Assembly: GCA_021817845.1 (NCBI GenBank)
Contig: JAKAFW010000023.1
Span: forward strand, 4,328-68,327
Length of the DNA: 64,000 nt
Direction: 5' to 3'
From: FEN-1297 sp021817845
GTDB lineage: Bacteria; Bacteroidota; Ignavibacteria; Ignavibacteriales; Ignavibacteriaceae
Shown here: positions 36,196-44,704 of the stretch, one piece after another
Numbering within the stretch: position 1 is the stretch's first letter
How the letters are laid out: every line of letters begins with the position of its first letter
The notes under the pieces: model-generated
What the model saw: only the letters and a program-made list of their open reading frames with translations
Told to the model about the DNA's origin: nothing
The model's database searches: none
Translations under genes and position numbers: made by a program

Positions 36196-37745
36196 TGAAA
36201 AGATTAAATGATATGATCTATTTTACTTTCATTGGCAACCACGATGCAGTTTTACCCTCCGGCTCTTTCGGCGCCGTAACGAATATCTTCCAGAACTACA
36301 AAGAAAAAATAAATAAAATATTTTTCTTCATTACACCCAAAACAAACATTGCAGATTATCTTTCAATCGCTAACGACAACGCAAGACTAATTAAACAAGC
36401 TAAAGCTTCAATTGAGATAGAGTTCATTCAACTCAAGCTTCCCAATCCTGTCGATTACGACATTGTGTACCCGGTTATGCTCAATGAAGTCTTCAACATA
36501 ATTGATAAATACAATCTGGAAGATGAACCTAAAATTATAAACATCACATCCGGCACACCAACAATGGCCGCATGCTGGATTCTTCTCTCACGATCTGGAA
36601 TTATTAAAAATGCAAAGCTTGTTCAATCATTTGAAAAAGTATTTGCGCGTGATGGTAAAACTACTCTTGAAGTCAATTTTGACATTGATGACTTTCCTCA
36701 AATCAAAGCTCCGGCGCAGTTAAAAAGACAGCTAACAATTCTATCTCGCGAAAATAAAAAGCTTTCTCAACGCTTAAACGCGGAAGAACTTTCTCAAAAA
36801 ATTCCGGGGCTCATAGGTAAATCAAAAAATATTCTTGAGATCAAAGATCAAATACTATATCAGATAGACAACAAAACTCATGTCCTAATTCTCGGTGAAA
36901 CTGGCACTGGTAAGGAAGTAATAGCGCAGGCGATTTGGCAGCAATATCATAATACAACGGATACTAAGCTTGAAATTCTTGATTGCGGCAGTATATCTCA
37001 AAACCTTATTGAGTCTGAATTGTTCGGACATATAAAAGGTGCATTTACCGGCGCAGATAAAACCAGGGAAGGCATGCTTAAAAAATGTAATAATAAAATG
37101 CTCTTCCTTGATGAAATTGGAAATCTTCCTAAAGAAGGTCAGCAGAAACTTCTTCGCGTTCTATCTAATGGTGAAATCAAAAAACTTGGTGCTGATTCAA
37201 GTGAGACAATTGATATTCAAATTATAGCCGCAACAAACAAAAACGTTGATGATGAAACAATATTTGCTCAGGATATTAAAAACAGATTCGATGAAACAAT
37301 TACCCTTCCGCCGTTGCGTGAAAGAAAAGAAGACATACCGTTACTCCTCGAACATTTTTTAAGAATTAACTCAAAACTAAATAACATTCAGTCCCCGGTT
37401 GAACTTTCTAAAGACCTCATAAGAACATTAATTGATTATTCCTGGCCAGATAACATTCGCGGACTCGAAAAATGGGTTCAGCAGCTTCTCCGAAGATTTA
37501 AAGCCGGCGGTTACATTTCTCTTTCGGATTTACCCTCAAACCATTTGGAACGCTTCCGCAAAGAATCTAAAAAAGATTTAATTTTACCTGAACTCCCATT
37601 ATCCATTCCCATCGATGAATATATCGAACAAATCCGTAACAAAGCCCGCAAAATTGCCAACGGCAACAACTCCGAAGTCGACAGACTACTCAAACAAAAC
37701 ATCGGCACCGAAAAAGTTCGCCAGCATAGAAAAAAGAAAAAATAA
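36195..37745 (+). CDS. RtcR-like CARF-sigma54 AAA+ transcriptional activator
   Basis: 516 residues. The N-terminal ~170 residues resemble the RtcR CARF-like sensor: a Rossmann core with ITSGTPTMAACWILL (from residue 117), equivalent to the TGT block of RtcR. The central domain is a bacterial enhancer-binding AAA+ ATPase: Walker A GETGTGKE (234), sigma-54 contact loop GAFTGA (282-287), Walker B LFLDEIG (D306, E307), arginine finger region RFDETITLPPLRERKEDIP. The basic C-terminus (KVRQHRKKKK) likely binds DNA, though a standard Fis-type helix is not obvious. RtcR responds to damaged RNA and opens sigma-54 promoters; a candidate promoter lies right after this gene. The exact ligand is unknown. 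Confidence 0.85.
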   Translation: MKRLNDMIYFTFIGNHDAVLPSGSFGAVTNIFQNYKEKINKIFFFITPKTNIADYLSIANDNARLIKQAKASIEIEFIQLKLPNPVDYDIVYPVMLNEVFNIIDKYNLEDEPKIINITSGTPTMAACWILLSRSGIIKNAKLVQSFEKVFARDGKTTLEVNFDIDDFPQIKAPAQLKRQLTILSRENKKLSQRLNAEELSQKIPGLIGKSKNILEIKDQILYQIDNKTHVLILGETGTGKEVIAQAIWQQYHNTTDTKLEILDCGSISQNLIESELFGHIKGAFTGADKTREGMLKKCNNKMLFLDEIGNLPKEGQQKLLRVLSNGEIKKLGADSSETIDIQIIAATNKNVDDETIFAQDIKNRFDETITLPPLRERKEDIPLLLEHFLRINSKLNNIQSPVELSKDLIRTLIDYSWPDNIRGLEKWVQQLLRRFKAGGYISLSDLPSNHLERFRKESKKDLILPELPLSIPIDEYIEQIRNKARKIANGNNSEVDRLLKQNIGTEKVRQHRKKKK

Positions 37746-37773
37746 TCTTTAAGTTACATTAGCAACTGATTAG

Positions 37774-37789
37774 GGTTACAACGGTAACC
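37774..37789. promoter_or_regulatory. Palindrome, candidate upstream activator site
   Basis: GGTTAC, AACG, GTAACC: a 16-bp inverted repeat about 50 bp upstream of the candidate -24 element. This position and symmetry are what an enhancer-binding protein site would show. A further GTTAC copy lies at 37753-37757. Confidence 0.5.
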
Positions 37790-37838
37790 TAACACTTTCA
37801 TCTTTATTCATTTCCTGTTCATTATACCATTTTTTACG

Positions 37839-37855
37839 TTGGCATTTCTTTTGAC
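37839..37855 (+). promoter_or_regulatory. Candidate sigma-54 (-24/-12) promoter
   Basis: TTGGCATTTCTTTTGAC matches the sigma-54 consensus TGGCA-N7-TTGC with correct GG-to-G spacing; the -12 dinucleotide is GA in place of GC. It lies 30 bp before the first gene of the ubiquitin-like operon, which has its own AGGAG ribosome site (37874-37878), and directly after a gene for a sigma-54 activator. Confidence 0.55.
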
Positions 37856-37884
37856 TTATTATAACAAAATAATAGGAGCATTAA

Positions 37885-38118
37885 ATGTCAAGAAAAACAC
37901 ATCATGTTGTCCACAACCCTAATGGCGGTTGGGATGTTAAAAAAGGTGGCTCTGAAAGAGCATCATACCATTCTGATAATAAAGCCGATGCAGTAAATAC
38001 GGGTAGGAAAATTAGTCAGAATCAAAAAACAGAATTTATAATTCACAATAAAAACGGTAGGATTTCACAGGCAGATAGTCATGGCAATGACCCAAATCCT
38101 CCAAAAGATAAAAATTGA
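37885..38118 (+). CDS. DUF2188 family protein
   Basis: 77-residue protein matching DUF2188: HHVVHNPNGGWDVKKGGSER, then SQNQKTEFIIHNKNGRI and the closing DSHGNDPNPPKD. The family is small, beta-strand-rich and repeats a xxHxxxGxW-like pattern; no biochemical role is known. It is the first gene of a four-gene ubiquitin-like operon, 54 bases before the multiubiquitin gene. AGGAG precedes the ATG. Whether it is a substrate, adaptor or regulator of conjugation cannot be read from the sequence. Confidence 0.85.
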   Translation: MSRKTHHVVHNPNGGWDVKKGGSERASYHSDNKADAVNTGRKISQNQKTEFIIHNKNGRISQADSHGNDPNPPKDKN

Positions 38119-38172
38119 TTATGAAGCAGCCTTAGGAAGAATTTATTAACAAAAAATATAAGGAATATTAAC

Positions 38173-38472
38173 ATGGAAAATAAAAATGAAGAGAAGGGAA
38201 AAGAAGAGCATCCACATCCAGGACACGATCATGATAAGAAATACACTATTATAATAAATGGTCGGCCCAAAGAAGTAACTTCAAAAGAACTGACTTATGA
38301 GGAAATCGTAAATTTGGCCTACGATAACAATCCTCCCACCGGTCCTAATGTTGTAATAACAATTACCTACGCTAAAGCTGAAGGGAATAGACAAGGTACC
38401 TTGCTACCAGAACAATCTGTAAAAATAAAAGACGGAATGGTTTTTAATGTCAAAGCAACTGATAGATCTTAG
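38173..38472 (+). CDS. Multiubiquitin-type ubiquitin-like protein
   Basis: 99 residues with one beta-grasp (ubiquitin-like) unit. After a charged, histidine-rich leader (HPHPGHDHDKK) the fold runs YTIIINGRPKEV, then LTYEEIVNLAYDN, PNVVITITYAKA and VKIKDGMVFNVKATD, the hallmark of the bacterial multiubiquitin family. It ends in TDRS rather than a Gly-Gly tail, so either the tail is trimmed or a different C-terminal chemistry is used. The last 26 bases overlap the E1 gene. The histidine-rich leader could bind metal. Confidence 0.88.
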   Translation: MENKNEEKGKEEHPHPGHDHDKKYTIIINGRPKEVTSKELTYEEIVNLAYDNNPPTGPNVVITITYAKAEGNRQGTLLPEQSVKIKDGMVFNVKATDRS

Positions 38473-39628
38473 TCCTGACCTAAAAAAATTACGCGATGAG
38501 GGATATGATTTAGAGATTCGTTCTAATTACTTGCTTATTAAAGATGTACCTTATGTTAGCTCTAATAAGGAAGTGAAGCGTGGAATCTTGATCTCAGAGT
38601 TAAGTACGGCAGGTGAAAGGACAGGGCCACCTAAAGATCATGTAGTTGAATTTGCTGGCGAAATTCCTTGTGATTCCATTGGTAATCCTTTAACAAAGAT
38701 AATAATCGAAAATAATCGTCGCGTTTTATTAGATGATTTGGTGGTGCAATGTAAATTTTCTAGTAAACCCATTCCAGGCGGAAAATATCAGGACTACTAT
38801 GATAAGATGACTTCGTATGCAAATATACTTTCCAGCTTTGCTCAGGCAATAGACAAAAATGTAAAAGCTCAAACTTTTCCTGTTTTTTCTGCTTCCGAAG
38901 AAGAATCTGTATTTGAATATATTGACACAGCATCAAGTAGAGCGGGTATTAGCATTGTCTCTAAAAAATTAGAACAATCAAAGATTGCAATTGTTGGTTT
39001 AGGTGGCACCGGTTCTTATGTATTTGATTTAGTAGCTAAAACTCCTGTAAAAGAAATTCATCTGTTTGACAGCGACACATTTTTTAATCATAATGCTTTT
39101 AGAGCTCCTGGCGCAGCATCTGTTCAGGAATTGAATGATAGACCTACGAAAGTAAAATATTTTAAGTATATTTATTCAAAAATGAGACGTGGTATTTTTG
39201 ATCACGCTTATGACATTGATGCTTCAAATGTTTCTGAGTTGCAAGAAATGGAATTTGTTTTTCTTTGTATGGATGCCAGTGACTCAAAAAAAATTATAGT
39301 TGAAAACTTGGAAAACTTTAATATTGCATTTATTGATGTAGGTATGGATGTTGGTCTAGTCGATACTTCACTTAACGGTATTGTTAGGGTAACTACTAGT
39401 TCTCATGTAAAACGTGATCATTTCAGGAATAGAGTCTCCCTTGCAAATCCAAACACATTTAATGAATACGAACAAAATATTCAAATTGCCGACTTGAATT
39501 CTCTCAATGCATCTCTCGCAGTAATAAAATGGAAAAAATTGTGTGGCTTTTATCTTGATTTTCAAAATGAATTTCATAGTACTTACGCTATAGATTGCGA
39601 TGCACTAACTAATGATGAGCATTTATGA
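38447..39628 (+). CDS. E1-like ThiF protein with N-terminal E2-like region
   Basis: 393 residues. The C-terminal ~220 residues are an E1/ThiF/MoeB-type adenylation domain: nucleotide loop IVGLGGTGSY (from 182), acidic strand end HLFDSDTFFNHNAFR with the conserved Asp and Arg/Asn set, and VFLCMDASDSKK. The first ~130 residues (LRDEGYDLEIRSNYLLIKDV, HVVEFAGEIPCDS) resemble the E2-like domain fused to E1 in bacterial multiubiquitin operons, with Cys candidates in PCDS and VVQCKFSS. It should activate the preceding ubiquitin-like protein with ATP and pass it on. It overlaps both neighbours, so all are translated together. Confidence 0.85.
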   Translation: MSKQLIDLSPDLKKLRDEGYDLEIRSNYLLIKDVPYVSSNKEVKRGILISELSTAGERTGPPKDHVVEFAGEIPCDSIGNPLTKIIIENNRRVLLDDLVVQCKFSSKPIPGGKYQDYYDKMTSYANILSSFAQAIDKNVKAQTFPVFSASEEESVFEYIDTASSRAGISIVSKKLEQSKIAIVGLGGTGSYVFDLVAKTPVKEIHLFDSDTFFNHNAFRAPGAASVQELNDRPTKVKYFKYIYSKMRRGIFDHAYDIDASNVSELQEMEFVFLCMDASDSKKIIVENLENFNIAFIDVGMDVGLVDTSLNGIVRVTTSSHVKRDHFRNRVSLANPNTFNEYEQNIQIADLNSLNASLAVIKWKKLCGFYLDFQNEFHSTYAIDCDALTNDEHL

Positions 39629-40050
39629 GTATAGATGTTTTCAATTTTGAATTCGTTGATTACATTCCAGACAAGCTCAAAAATGGAGTCATCTATATAA
39701 GCATTCAGTACACCACAGTCGTTCATAAATGTGCTTGCGGTTGTGGTAATGAAGTTGTCACACCTCTTTCCCCTGTGGACTGGTCACTGATTTTTGATGG
39801 CCAATCAATCTCACTTAATCCTTCAATCGGTAATTGGAGTTTTCCTTGTAAATCTCATTATTGGATAAAAAACAATGAAGTAAAATGGGCACCAAGGTGG
39901 TCAGAAGAGCAAATAGCAGCCGGCAGATCACATGACAAGTTTTTGAGTGAAAGTTATTATAATGATCTGAATAACCCGCCTAACTCAAATGTTAAGCCAA
40001 TAGATAAGGATAAGAGCTTATGGTGCAAGATTAAAAAATTGTTGTCCTAA
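39625..40050 (+). CDS. DUF6527 zinc-binding protein
   Basis: 141 residues, the DUF6527 family that accompanies multiubiquitin/E1 genes. Candidate zinc ligands: CACGCGNEVV (about residues 31-40) and CKSHYWI, with the conserved SLNPSIGNWSFPC between them. The ATG overlaps the E1 stop by 4 bases. The role is unproven; position suggests a transfer, release or processing factor of the conjugation pathway, since no separate E2, E3 or JAB peptidase is visible in this operon. Confidence 0.85.
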   Translation: MSIDVFNFEFVDYIPDKLKNGVIYISIQYTTVVHKCACGCGNEVVTPLSPVDWSLIFDGQSISLNPSIGNWSFPCKSHYWIKNNEVKWAPRWSEEQIAAGRSHDKFLSESYYNDLNNPPNSNVKPIDKDKSLWCKIKKLLS

Positions 40051-40057
40051 AATTTCT

Positions 40058-40240
40058 TTGCGTACTATTATATTTTTTCTCCCGCCTGCTGCACTCCACA
40101 CCTTGCCAATAATCCTCCCCACTAATATCATTTTAAAATTATTAAACGAAATAAAAAAAGGTAAATTAAGCGGGCATCATTTATGTTCATGCGGCAGTAA
40201 AAAACCATTTCGTAAATGCCATTGGAATGTTGTTCAATAA
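40058..40240 (+). pseudogene. Possible SEC-C zinc-motif fragment
   Basis: An in-frame stretch ends LCSCGSKKPFRKCHW, a clear SEC-C-type C-x-C-x8-C-H metal motif. The only available start is a poor TTG at 40058 without ribosome site, and the N-terminal part looks non-protein-like. I treat it as the remains of a gene that carried a terminal SEC-C motif. It could also be a short real protein of the preceding operon. Confidence 0.35.
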
Positions 40241-41302
40241 CTTCTTGTTGTACCACCCAAAATAATACTTCAAGAAATTAGATATTTTGAAATAATCTCA
40301 CACTTAGCTTAATATTATTCCTTTACTATTTTTTTACATCTATGCTAACCTATAACATATAGTACGTTCTATGCATCTTATCTACTAAAGTACTTTTCTA
40401 TAGCTCGTCCTTTATTCATAAAAAAATATCACTACGAAAACATTCTTAAAGATATTTCAAGACACATACGGCAATCCCAGTTCCACAAGAATCACTATGC
40501 TAATCATAGTCCTTGGTTAATAGCAACCTGGCTTATGGAATTCAATTCTAGAGGAATATAAACATTAACCTGAGAGAAGCTTACTCTTCTCTCATCCGCC
40601 TTCGGTCTAAAAGCCTTCCAAAAATTCCCTGAGAGCAAATGACCTAAAATAATGGACACTTATTTCATGCTTTACTTTCACCGCACATTAAAGGAATTGC
40701 GTCAAAAAAGGAAAGAGCATATTTATTTTAATTATTGCACATCATATCAATAACTTAACCCTAAAAAACCATACGAAATAGCGTAGGTTTTAGCCCATTT
40801 TTTCCTCTCAGAGCCTCGATCTTCCTATCTACCCTACATTTATACCCCTACCCACAAATAAATCCCCCCTCAGAATCGATTTTCACATAATTCCCATAAA
40901 TAAAACCTTCAGTTCCTAGTAATCCAATAGATTTTTGACAGAAGCACACTGCGCAGCAGATTTAATTAGATTTTTACCTTAGCCTCTTAAAAGAATAGCA
41001 TCCCCTTTTTCTGTTTCCCCTTCGACCTCAAAAAATCCACATCCAAAAAATAGCTGCCCTCGCCACTTGATGCGGGGCCAAGAAAAGTAACCTTTTTTAT
41101 TTGTAGTCTGCCGGGAGTAGTTCAAAGAACGAAGACGAGTCTTGAACTGGTGTTTATTCCGATGAAAATCGGTAGTTTGATTAGAGATAGAATAACTAGA
41201 TGGGGTAGATGGTATCTTACTGCTAGTAAAGCAACGAGACTAAGGCTAGCGGCTGGAAATTTGCAGCTAGAAACCATAGACAAAAATCTGCTTGCAAGTT
41301 CA
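40241..41302. repeat. Long gene-free stretch with decayed element copy B
   Basis: About 1 kb without a convincing gene. Identifiable parts: 40600-40640 resembles 12454-12486; 40683-40701 is the GCACATTAAA-GAATTGCG palindrome arm; 40766-40790 (AAACCATACG, AAATAG, CGTAGGTTTT) matches the inverted repeat at 53778-53803; 40830-40895 matches the C-terminal end of the 80-residue gene but with frameshifts; 40920-41000 matches copy A (AATCCAATAGAT, CGCAGCAGAT); and 41070-41090 (GATGCGGGGCCAAGAAAAG) repeats at 55668-55686. So it is an older, decayed copy of the element at 53-56 kb. Confidence 0.6.
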
Positions 41303-41336
41303 TATACCAAAGTATATGCTTGTATACAAAAGTATA
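41303..41336. promoter_or_regulatory. Twin operators before degraded nucleotidyltransferase gene
   Basis: TATAC, CAAA, GTATA (41303-41316) and TATAC, AAAA, GTATA (41323-41336) are two palindromes spaced 20 bp centre-to-centre, 12 bases before the ATG at 41349. The gene has an N-terminal winged-helix, so autoregulation is likely. Confidence 0.55.
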
Positions 41337-41348
41337 TAATATAAAACC

Positions 41349-41870
41349 ATGGTAACAAATAGAGCCCTGAACAAAATATTCCGCACCTGGTCTAACGTTG
41401 CAGTGTTGCGCACGTTGCTAAATACAAATACCGGCTTCTCGGGCAATGGAGTTTCTCGCGTAGCCGGAATGAATCCAAGATCGGTATTTAAAGCTTTAAC
41501 ATCTCTGGAAGAGCTTGATATAGTAAACAGGGTATTTGGTGGAAGAGATAATATTTTTATCCTTAATCGCAAGCATTTCCTGGTCCAACAAATTATTCTT
41601 AAGATTTATCCGGTAGAATGTAAGTTCCTTGACGAAGTAGTTAGCGCTCTTTCTGCAATATTAAAAAGGCATGTTTATCGTGCTGTCATTTTCGGAAGAG
41701 TAGCCCGGAAAGACGAAAAATCTTCAGCGCTTAATCAACTACGAAGAATAATTGAAGAAAAAACAAAAGTCTCATACTTAGGAGAGCTTTATACTTCTTC
41801 ACAAACCAAGGAAATGTTGAAACGTCTTGATAGATTTCGGAAATGGTCACTAGAAATATTAAATAGATAA
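41349..41870 (+). pseudogene. Winged-helix nucleotidyltransferase, internally deleted
   Basis: 173 residues. The N-terminal winged-helix is normal (VSRVAGMNPRSVFKALTSLEEL) and leads into the nucleotidyltransferase domain start (YRAVIFGRVARKDE). At that point the metal-binding block (normally GSVARGE...SDLDL) is lost: the sequence jumps from KDEKSS to ALNQLRRIIEE, and the first G-S is G-R. Without the Asp-x-Asp motif it cannot transfer nucleotides, although the reading frame remains open. It may persist as a DNA-binding protein. The 200 bases following it hold nothing I recognise. Confidence 0.6.
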
Positions 41871-42265
41871 CAAGAAACATGGAACCTTAATCCAGTAACC
41901 AAGGATTCTGTATATAAACATGATAAAATCATTCACTCCTAATATTAGTCTTTCAACCTATACAGTGATAAAAAATTAATCGAGTTTCTTATAGTTACAT
42001 TATCTCTTGACATAAAAACTGAAGTACTTTTGAAGTACAAATTGACTCAAAGTTGACCAAAGTGGACGATTTCCCTGTCGGCGACCAGATGATTCCCCAG
42101 GTAAATAGTTAAAAAGTTCACGTCATTCCCCAGTTACAGGTTCATTTGATTCCCCAGTTTCGGGTTCAGATGATTCCTCACTTTCAGGTTCACTTTATTC
42201 CCCACCCTCTGAAGTAATTATTTATTAAAATCATTTGCATCTTTACTCCTCAAAAAAAAGGAGTA

Positions 42266-43828
42266 ATGGTGTCATACAAGAAGGTGGTAACAATGGAATT
42301 ATCCGAAATAGTAAGAAGAATTAAGGATGGCCAAAGTATAAGTGAAATATCCAGAGCAACAGGACGGGACAGGAAAACAATAAGAAAATATATCTCCCTT
42401 ATAAAACAAGAGAATGATCTGCAGTCAGAAGCACTTTCAATGGATAAGTTATTGTCAATTGCCGAGAAGAGCAGAAGATCTTCGGAACGACAGAACATTT
42501 TTGAGCCATATGCTGAAGAGATAAAGGGTTTTCTATCGGACAAGCAGTATAAACTTAAAATTAAATCCATATATGAAGTAATCATTAGGAAACACGACAT
42601 CACAGAAGAAACTAGCCTAAGCAGTTTTAAGCGGTTTCTAAAGTCAAAGAATCTTAGCAAAGAAATCGGTATTACCTGCCGGATAGAACAGAAACCTGGG
42701 CAGCAGATACAGATCGACTATGGAGAAGTAGGAAAGATGTTCAATCCGCTAACCGGGAGAAGATCTGTTGTTTACGCCTTTATCGGCACACTATGTTCAT
42801 CCCGCCATAAGTTCGCAGAGTTTGTCTTCAGTCAGGATCAGAAAAGTTTTGTATCATCACACATAAGGATGTTCCGGTTCTTTGGAGGAGTAACAAAATC
42901 TCTGGCAACGGATAATCTTAAATCCGCAGTAATAAAACCAGACCTCTATGATCCTAAGATAAACCGAAGCTATGCAGAAATGGCAGAACATTATGGCGTA
43001 TTTATAAATCCCTGCCGTCCCGGAAAACCAAAGGACAAAGGAAAAGTAGAGCGGGATGTTCCAACCATAAGAGAAGAGTTTAAGAAAATGCAGATTCTTT
43101 CGCCCTCTATCAGTTGTCATGAGGCAAATCAGAAGATCAGGCAATGGCTTGTAGAGGAATATGGACAAAGGAAACATGGAACGACACAACACAAACCGAT
43201 AGAGTTTTTCCAGGAAGTTGAGCTGCCCTGTTTACTACAACTGCCTGAACAGGACTATGAGATATCGGAGTGGAAACAAGCCAAAGTGCATCCTGACTGT
43301 TTTATCCAGGTTAATAAGAAATCCTACAGTGTACCTTACCAATATGTTGGAAAAACATTATTTGTAAAGGTTAAACTGAGAACAGTAGAGATTTACTACA
43401 ACGAAGAACTCATTAAACAGCACATTATCCCAAAGAACAACCGTCAGACTGACTATGCCGATTTCCCGGAGAACATACAAAAAGTCTTGGACGGCACATT
43501 GCCTGCTTATCTGATACGGCAGGCAGAAATAATAGGAGGCAGGAATTTTAAGGCTCTTATTGAAAAGATACTTACGGCTCACTTATTTATGAACATGAGG
43601 CGGGCACAGTCAATAATAGCCAGAGCTAAAAAATACAGCAGTGATGTTGTCGGGGAAGCTGTCTTGATAGCTTTGAGAGATCTAACCAGTTATCATCCAA
43701 ATGACTTTGAGGCAATAATAATAAACCTCCTAAATCAACAGGATGAAACAGCCTGGCAGATGCCCGTATCGGATAACACTTTACAGTTTGTCCGTCCCGC
43801 GAATTATTTTATAAACAACAAGGAATAA
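42266..43828 (+). CDS. istA: IS21 transposase IstA
   Basis: 520-residue DDE transposase. An N-terminal helix-turn-helix (IRDGQ-like: RRIKDGQSISEISRATGRDR) binds the element ends. The catalytic triad lies in IQIDYGEVG, LATDNLKSA and GKVERDVPT. A C-terminal beta-barrel follows (VNKKSYSVPYQYVGKTLF). AAGGAG precedes the ATG at 42266. The istB gene follows after 13 bases. Complete and without frameshift. Confidence 0.95.
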   Translation: MVSYKKVVTMELSEIVRRIKDGQSISEISRATGRDRKTIRKYISLIKQENDLQSEALSMDKLLSIAEKSRRSSERQNIFEPYAEEIKGFLSDKQYKLKIKSIYEVIIRKHDITEETSLSSFKRFLKSKNLSKEIGITCRIEQKPGQQIQIDYGEVGKMFNPLTGRRSVVYAFIGTLCSSRHKFAEFVFSQDQKSFVSSHIRMFRFFGGVTKSLATDNLKSAVIKPDLYDPKINRSYAEMAEHYGVFINPCRPGKPKDKGKVERDVPTIREEFKKMQILSPSISCHEANQKIRQWLVEEYGQRKHGTTQHKPIEFFQEVELPCLLQLPEQDYEISEWKQAKVHPDCFIQVNKKSYSVPYQYVGKTLFVKVKLRTVEIYYNEELIKQHIIPKNNRQTDYADFPENIQKVLDGTLPAYLIRQAEIIGGRNFKALIEKILTAHLFMNMRRAQSIIARAKKYSSDVVGEAVLIALRDLTSYHPNDFEAIIINLLNQQDETAWQMPVSDNTLQFVRPANYFINNKE

Positions 43829-43841
43829 GGAAAAAACATTT

Positions 43842-44591
43842 ATGTCTAATTACGCACAAATCAAAGAACAGCTTAGTAATCTGAAACTTACAGGAATAAT
43901 AGACACTCTTGAACAAAGAATAAAGCAGGCAGAAGAAGGTCAGTTTGCCTATACTGAGGTTTTATCTCTTCTTTTAGATGATGAACTTGAGCTTAGAAGA
44001 AATAGAAAAATAGAGCGTCTTCTAAGCAGAGCAGGGCTCAAGGGGAACCAGACTCTGGAGAATTTTGACTTCAGAGCCAATGCTTCAATAAATGCAGTTC
44101 AGATAAGAGAACTTGCTACGTTAAGGTTTATCGAAAAAGCGGAGAATATTTTTTTCGTAGGAGCTACAGGAGTCGGGAAAACTCACATTACGAGGGCTAT
44201 TGCTCACCTAGCATGCAGAAAAAATTACAAGGTATCCTTTTATAGTTTTGCAAATCTGATCTCAGAACTGGTAAGGACGGAATCGACAAACAAAGTTAAC
44301 TCTCTGCTCAGAACTCTTATTAAAGCAGACCTGTTAGTTATTGATGACTTTGCATTTAAGAAAATATCACCCCAGCTATCAGAATATCTTTATACCATTG
44401 TAGATGAACGCTATCAGCAGAGGTCAATGATTTTCACTTCTAACAGAGTAATCAGTGACTGGATTGGAATCTTTCCAGACCCCGTAATGGCTAACGCCAT
44501 TATGGACAGGATAGCACATAACTCACATCAAATTACGGTCAAAGGGGAATCGTATAGGAAGAAAAACAGCATCAAAAAACAAAACGCTTAG
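43842..44591 (+). CDS. istB: IS21 helper ATPase IstB
   Basis: 249-residue AAA+ ATPase that assembles on target DNA and recruits IstA. Walker A GATGVGKTH and Walker B LLVIDDFAF are visible, preceded by the N-terminal DNA-contact helical region (LKLTGIIDTLEQR). The DnaA/DnaC-like arginine (NAIMDRI) is present. Normal length and position directly behind istA. Confidence 0.95.
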   Translation: MSNYAQIKEQLSNLKLTGIIDTLEQRIKQAEEGQFAYTEVLSLLLDDELELRRNRKIERLLSRAGLKGNQTLENFDFRANASINAVQIRELATLRFIEKAENIFFVGATGVGKTHITRAIAHLACRKNYKVSFYSFANLISELVRTESTNKVNSLLRTLIKADLLVIDDFAFKKISPQLSEYLYTIVDERYQQRSMIFTSNRVISDWIGIFPDPVMANAIMDRIAHNSHQITVKGESYRKKNSIKKQNA

Positions 44592-44704
44592 GAGGCATTT
44601 TTATTGGAAAAATAAAATCGGTATTTTAGTATTTAGGGTGGGGAATAATGTGAACCCAACCCTGGGGAATTAGATGGTTTTTGACAGATTTCCCTATGGC
44701 TGGA

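Larger units (their letters stand above)
42076..44686. mobile_element. IS21-family insertion sequence, complete
   Basis: Bounded by TGTC at 42076 and GACA at 44683-44686, with matching ends (TGTCGGCGACCAGATGATTC on the left against TGTCAAAAACCATCTAATTC on the right strand). It is flanked by an identical 8-bp target duplication GATTTCCC at 42068-42075 and 44687-44694. Several internal copies of ATTCCCCA with TTCA-like spacers occur at both ends, the multiple transposase sites typical of IS21. Carries istA and istB. Intact duplication and genes suggest a recent, possibly active insertion. Confidence 0.93.

Noticed and set aside
29675..41000. CRISPR array expected because of CARF- and HEPN-like genes
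   Set aside because: I looked for regularly spaced direct repeats throughout the spacers and found none; no cas1, cas2, cas10 or other cas gene is visible. The CARF domain is of the RtcR type.
41150..41344. 64-codon frame before the degraded nucleotidyltransferase
   Set aside because: No ribosome site, no family match, and it covers the twin operators; better explained as promoter region.
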